The notes under the pieces: model-generated | Database searches by the model: none | What the model was told of the DNA's origin: nothing | Seen by the model: the letters and a program-made list of their open reading frames with translations, nothing else | Shown here: in pieces, positions 5,133 through 7,667 of the stretch | Layout: each line of letters opens with the position of its first letter | Numbering within the stretch: position 1 is the stretch's first letter | Position numbers and translations under genes: made by a program | Assembly (NCBI GenBank): GCA_964557565.1 | Contig: CAZLAH010000021.1 | Coordinates: 1 to 7,667, forward strand | DNA: 7,667 nt | Source of the DNA: UBA5232 sp964557565 | Lineage (GTDB): Bacteria > Patescibacteriota > Dojkabacteria > SC72 | Direction: 5' to 3'

Positions 5133-7667
5133 GCATGGGAACCTTCTCATCCATTTTTCACACACTTCGTCTTGAAGAACCTTTTTGTTGAGTAGTACTT
5201 TGTTTTTACTAATTCCATTATCAACTATGATGCGGACTGCTGTGTCTCCAGTAGAATTTTCAATATAGCCTTTCAATTCAGCTATTTCCTCTTCAGAATG
5301 TTCTTCTGTTATCCTAAAAGTTATACCTTCAAATTTAGAGGTATGTTTTAGTTCATCAACATATTTAGCCTTTTCAACAACGATGCTTTTCTCTCCATCT
5401 CTAATATTAAGTCTTCCTGCGATAAGGATAGGTTTGTTCTCTTGAAGATTGTCTTTGAGTTCTTGATATACCCTAGGAAAGATTATGGCATCGGCAAATG
5501 CTGTCTTATCTTCTATGGAAAGAAATGCCATTATTTCACCTTTCTTTGTCGTGATTTTCCTTATCTTTGTAACAAGCACACCTAAGATTACTACTGCATC
5601 ATTCTTTTTTTCCTCAAGTGCTACAAGAAGTGGAGTAACATTTTTTGATTCAAAGAATTCAGTGAGATTGTCTAAAGGATGGCTTGAGAAATATATGCCA
5701 AGAAGATCTTTCTCCCATTTAAGGATTTGACTAATATTCTCTTTTTCCTTAACTGGGATAATCGTTCCATCGATTTTTTCTTTTTCCAAATTTGTATTTA
5801 AGGAAAAGATATCTATTTGTCCCATATCTTGTGTTTTCCTTCTACCTTTTTCTTTGTCATATACTGCAGGGAAGATTTCCAACAGTGAAGTTCTTTGTCC
5901 AAAGGAGTCCATAGTTCCTGCCATTATAAGGTACTCAACACCTTTTTTTGTCACATTTGCATAGTTCCTGTTTACAAAATCATCTAAATGGATATATTTA
6001 CCATTCTTTTCTCTTTCCTCAACAATTGCTCTAACAAGTTCATCACCCACATTCTTTATACCTCCCAAGCCAAACCTAATGCTTGATTCACCTTCCGTTG
6101 AAAAATAGTAGGAGCTTTCATTTACATCTGGGGGTAAAACAGCAATTCCAAGTCTTTCGCACTCTCTCATATCAATTATGACCCTATCGAATTTCTCAAG
6201 ATCTCCTTCAAGGAGTGCCGCCATGAATTCCAAAGGATATCTGGATTTAAGATATGCTGTCCAGTAAGCAATAGTTGCATATGATGCACTGTGGGCTTTG
6301 TTGAAGCCATAGTTAGCAAATTGTATGAGCTTGTCCCAAAGAAGATTTACTTTTTCTTCATCAAAACCATTTGCAAGAGCTCCTTCCAAAAATACGGGCT
6401 TTTCTGCTTCCATTACTTCTACTTTCTTCTTACCCATTGCTCTTCTAAGGATATCTGCCTTTCCGAGAGAGTAACCAGCAACAATCTGAGCAATTTTCAT
6501 AACTTGCTCCTGGTATGTAATAACTCCTTTGGTGATTGAAAGGACTGGCTCCAGTTCTGGGAAGATGTAGTCAGGTTCTTGTTTTCCCTCTTTTACTGCG
6601 ACATACTCTGAAATGAACTGCATAGGTCCAGGTCTGTAGGCGGCAAGTATATAGCAGATGTCTTCCTGTGTCTCTGGTTTAAGTGCTTTGATTGTTCGCT
6701 TCATCCCATCGCTTTCAAGTTGGAAAAGACCAACTGTATGCCCTGATCGTAAAAGTTCAAATGCTTTTTCATCTTTAGGCTCAATTTTGTTTAAATCTAT
6801 CTTTTCACCCGTTTTCTTCTCTATCTTCTTTAGTGCAGCACCAATGATATTGAGATTTCGAAGACCAAGGAAGTCATATTTCATTAATCCTAGTGGCTCG
6901 ATATCAAACATCTCGTATTGAGTCATACCTATACCTCCACCATGAGAGTCTCTTTGTATTGGACAGTATTCAACAACTGGTTTTGGAGTTATGAGTATTC
7001 CACAAGCATGTGTAGAAACACCTCGGCATAGACCTGAAATTCTTCTAACAATGTTTGCTAGTTCTCTTGTTTTTTCTGAGGAATTTATTATCTCTGCAAA
7101 TTCAGGGTTATGTTCTATCATATAGTCTATTGGCTTAGATTTACCAAAAACTATCTCAACCATTTTAGAAAGATTATTTGCTACTTCCAAATCGACACCT
7201 ATTACTCTTGCAACATCTCTAATGGCTTGCCTTGTTTGTAGTTTACTAAAGGTACCAATCTGTTTTACATTATCAGCACCATATTTCTTTATGGTATATT
7301 CGATAACTTCATTTCTTCTTTTGTCAGCAATATCTATGTCAAAATCCGGAGGACTTGGTCTCTCAGGGTTTAAGAATCTTTCAAAGTACAATTCCCATGA
7401 CATTGGCTCTATACTAGTAATATCAGATGCGTATGCTACAACAGAGCCACATCCTGAGCCCCTCATACCGACTACAATGCCATTCTTTCTACAAAACGCT
7501 ATGAAATCCCTAACAACTAAGAAGTAATCATCATACCCCTTGTCATGAATGATATTTAATTCATATTCTATCCTTTCCTTAAGTTCTTTAGTCACTTTTC
7601 CATATTTCTCCTCTGCACCCTCATACGTAATCTTTTTTAGAAAGCTTTGTGCTGTTTCTCCCTTGGG
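5130..7667 (-). CDS. dnaE: DNA polymerase III alpha subunit DnaE, C-terminal part (5' end outside window)
   Basis: This is the replicative polymerase catalytic subunit. The frame is open to the right edge, giving 845 residues, so the N-terminal PHP domain and part of the palm lie outside. A GTG at 7595 is internal. In fragment numbering: RGSGCGS (about 69-75); PDFDIDI (107-113) with the likely catalytic Asp110 and Asp112; MKYDFLGL with the third, Asp265; AAYRPGP (342-348); YQEQVMKIAQ (385-394); RRAMGKKK (408-415); YGFNKAHSASYA (453-464); helix-hairpin-helix region (about 525-585, GLGGIKNVGDELV); QIDIF (617-621), matching the beta-clamp binding motif; and an OB fold (about 692-772). The C-terminal tail after the OB fold is about 70 residues and ends in a single cysteine before TGA. 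All catalytic residues are present. It belongs to the DnaE type, not PolC, because no exonuclease insert is seen. uvrC follows 11 bp later. Confidence 0.97.
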   Translation of the reverse strand, partial: PKGETAQSFLKKITYEGAEEKYGKVTKELKERIEYELNIIHDKGYDDYFLVVRDFIAFCRKNGIVVGMRGSGCGSVVAYASDITSIEPMSWELYFERFLNPERPSPPDFDIDIADKRRNEVIEYTIKKYGADNVKQIGTFSKLQTRQAIRDVARVIGVDLEVANNLSKMVEIVFGKSKPIDYMIEHNPEFAEIINSSEKTRELANIVRRISGLCRGVSTHACGILITPKPVVEYCPIQRDSHGGGIGMTQYEMFDIEPLGLMKYDFLGLRNLNIIGAALKKIEKKTGEKIDLNKIEPKDEKAFELLRSGHTVGLFQLESDGMKRTIKALKPETQEDICYILAAYRPGPMQFISEYVAVKEGKQEPDYIFPELEPVLSITKGVITYQEQVMKIAQIVAGYSLGKADILRRAMGKKKVEVMEAEKPVFLEGALANGFDEEKVNLLWDKLIQFANYGFNKAHSASYATIAYWTAYLKSRYPLEFMAALLEGDLEKFDRVIIDMRECERLGIAVLPPDVNESSYYFSTEGESSIRFGLGGIKNVGDELVRAIVEEREKNGKYIHLDDFVNRNYANVTKKGVEYLIMAGTMDSFGQRTSLLEIFPAVYDKEKGRRKTQDMGQIDIFSLNTNLEKEKIDGTIIPVKEKENISQILKWEKDLLGIYFSSHPLDNLTEFFESKNVTPLLVALEEKKNDAVVILGVLVTKIRKITTKKGEIMAFLSIEDKTAFADAIIFPRVYQELKDNLQENKPILIAGRLNIRDGEKSIVVEKAKYVDELKHTSKFEGITFRITEEHSEEEIAELKGYIENSTGDTAVRIIVDNGISKNKVLLNKKVLQDEVCEKWMRRFPC

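Noticed and set aside
7222..7527. A 101-codon plus-strand ORF inside dnaE, and shorter ones at 6658-6921, 6291-6539 and 5485-5730
   Set aside because: They lie antisense to conserved DnaE motifs, and their translations look like the hydrophobic, Ser/Phe-rich products expected from the reverse frame of a coding strand.
7593..7595. GTG at 7595 as the start of the polymerase gene
   Set aside because: The frame stays open upstream to the window edge, and the protein would lack the conserved N-terminal PHP domain, so the codon is internal.

Overview
The window is bacterial, AT-rich and very compact. Five of its six protein genes and its tRNA account for almost every base; the longest gene-free gap is 57 bp and the convergent gene pair overlaps. 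No mobile element, CRISPR array, phage gene or repeat family is visible. The organism cannot be named from this sequence. The low G+C, AGA/ATA-rich codon choice, lack of Shine-Dalgarno sites, tRNA without an encoded CCA and a shortened UvrC would suit a small-genome lineage such as Patescibacteria (CPR), but this is an inference. TGA is used as a stop (dnaE), so TGA is not reassigned here.

Left to right: the first 50 codons of mutL (minus strand, running off the left edge) are divergent from uvrB (plus, complete). An 86-residue acidic protein of unknown function follows uvrB after 12 bp. A tRNA-Gln(UUG) gene lies on the minus strand, convergent to that small gene. A 365-residue single-pass membrane protein of unknown function (plus) overlaps the end of uvrC (minus, complete, short) by 11 bp. 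uvrC is preceded by the C-terminal 845 residues of dnaE (minus, running off the right edge).

Functionally this is a DNA replication and repair neighbourhood: mismatch repair (MutL), nucleotide excision repair (UvrB loads on damage, UvrC makes both incisions) and the replicative polymerase alpha subunit. UvrB and UvrC both carry the UVR coiled-coil motif through which they bind each other. UvrA and MutS are not in the window.

The most interesting signal is regulatory. Each of the four protein genes with its own upstream region has an extended -10 promoter element (TG-n-TAnnnT) ending 5 to 9 bases before its likely ATG, no ribosome binding site and no clear -35 box. This predicts leaderless or nearly leaderless mRNAs. 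At dnaE-uvrC the promoter's TG is part of the dnaE stop codon. UvrC is also unusual: it lacks roughly 115 residues between the UVR motif and the nuclease domain, and one of the four cysteines aligned with the E. coli UvrC cluster ligands is tyrosine. I found no clearly new multi-gene system.
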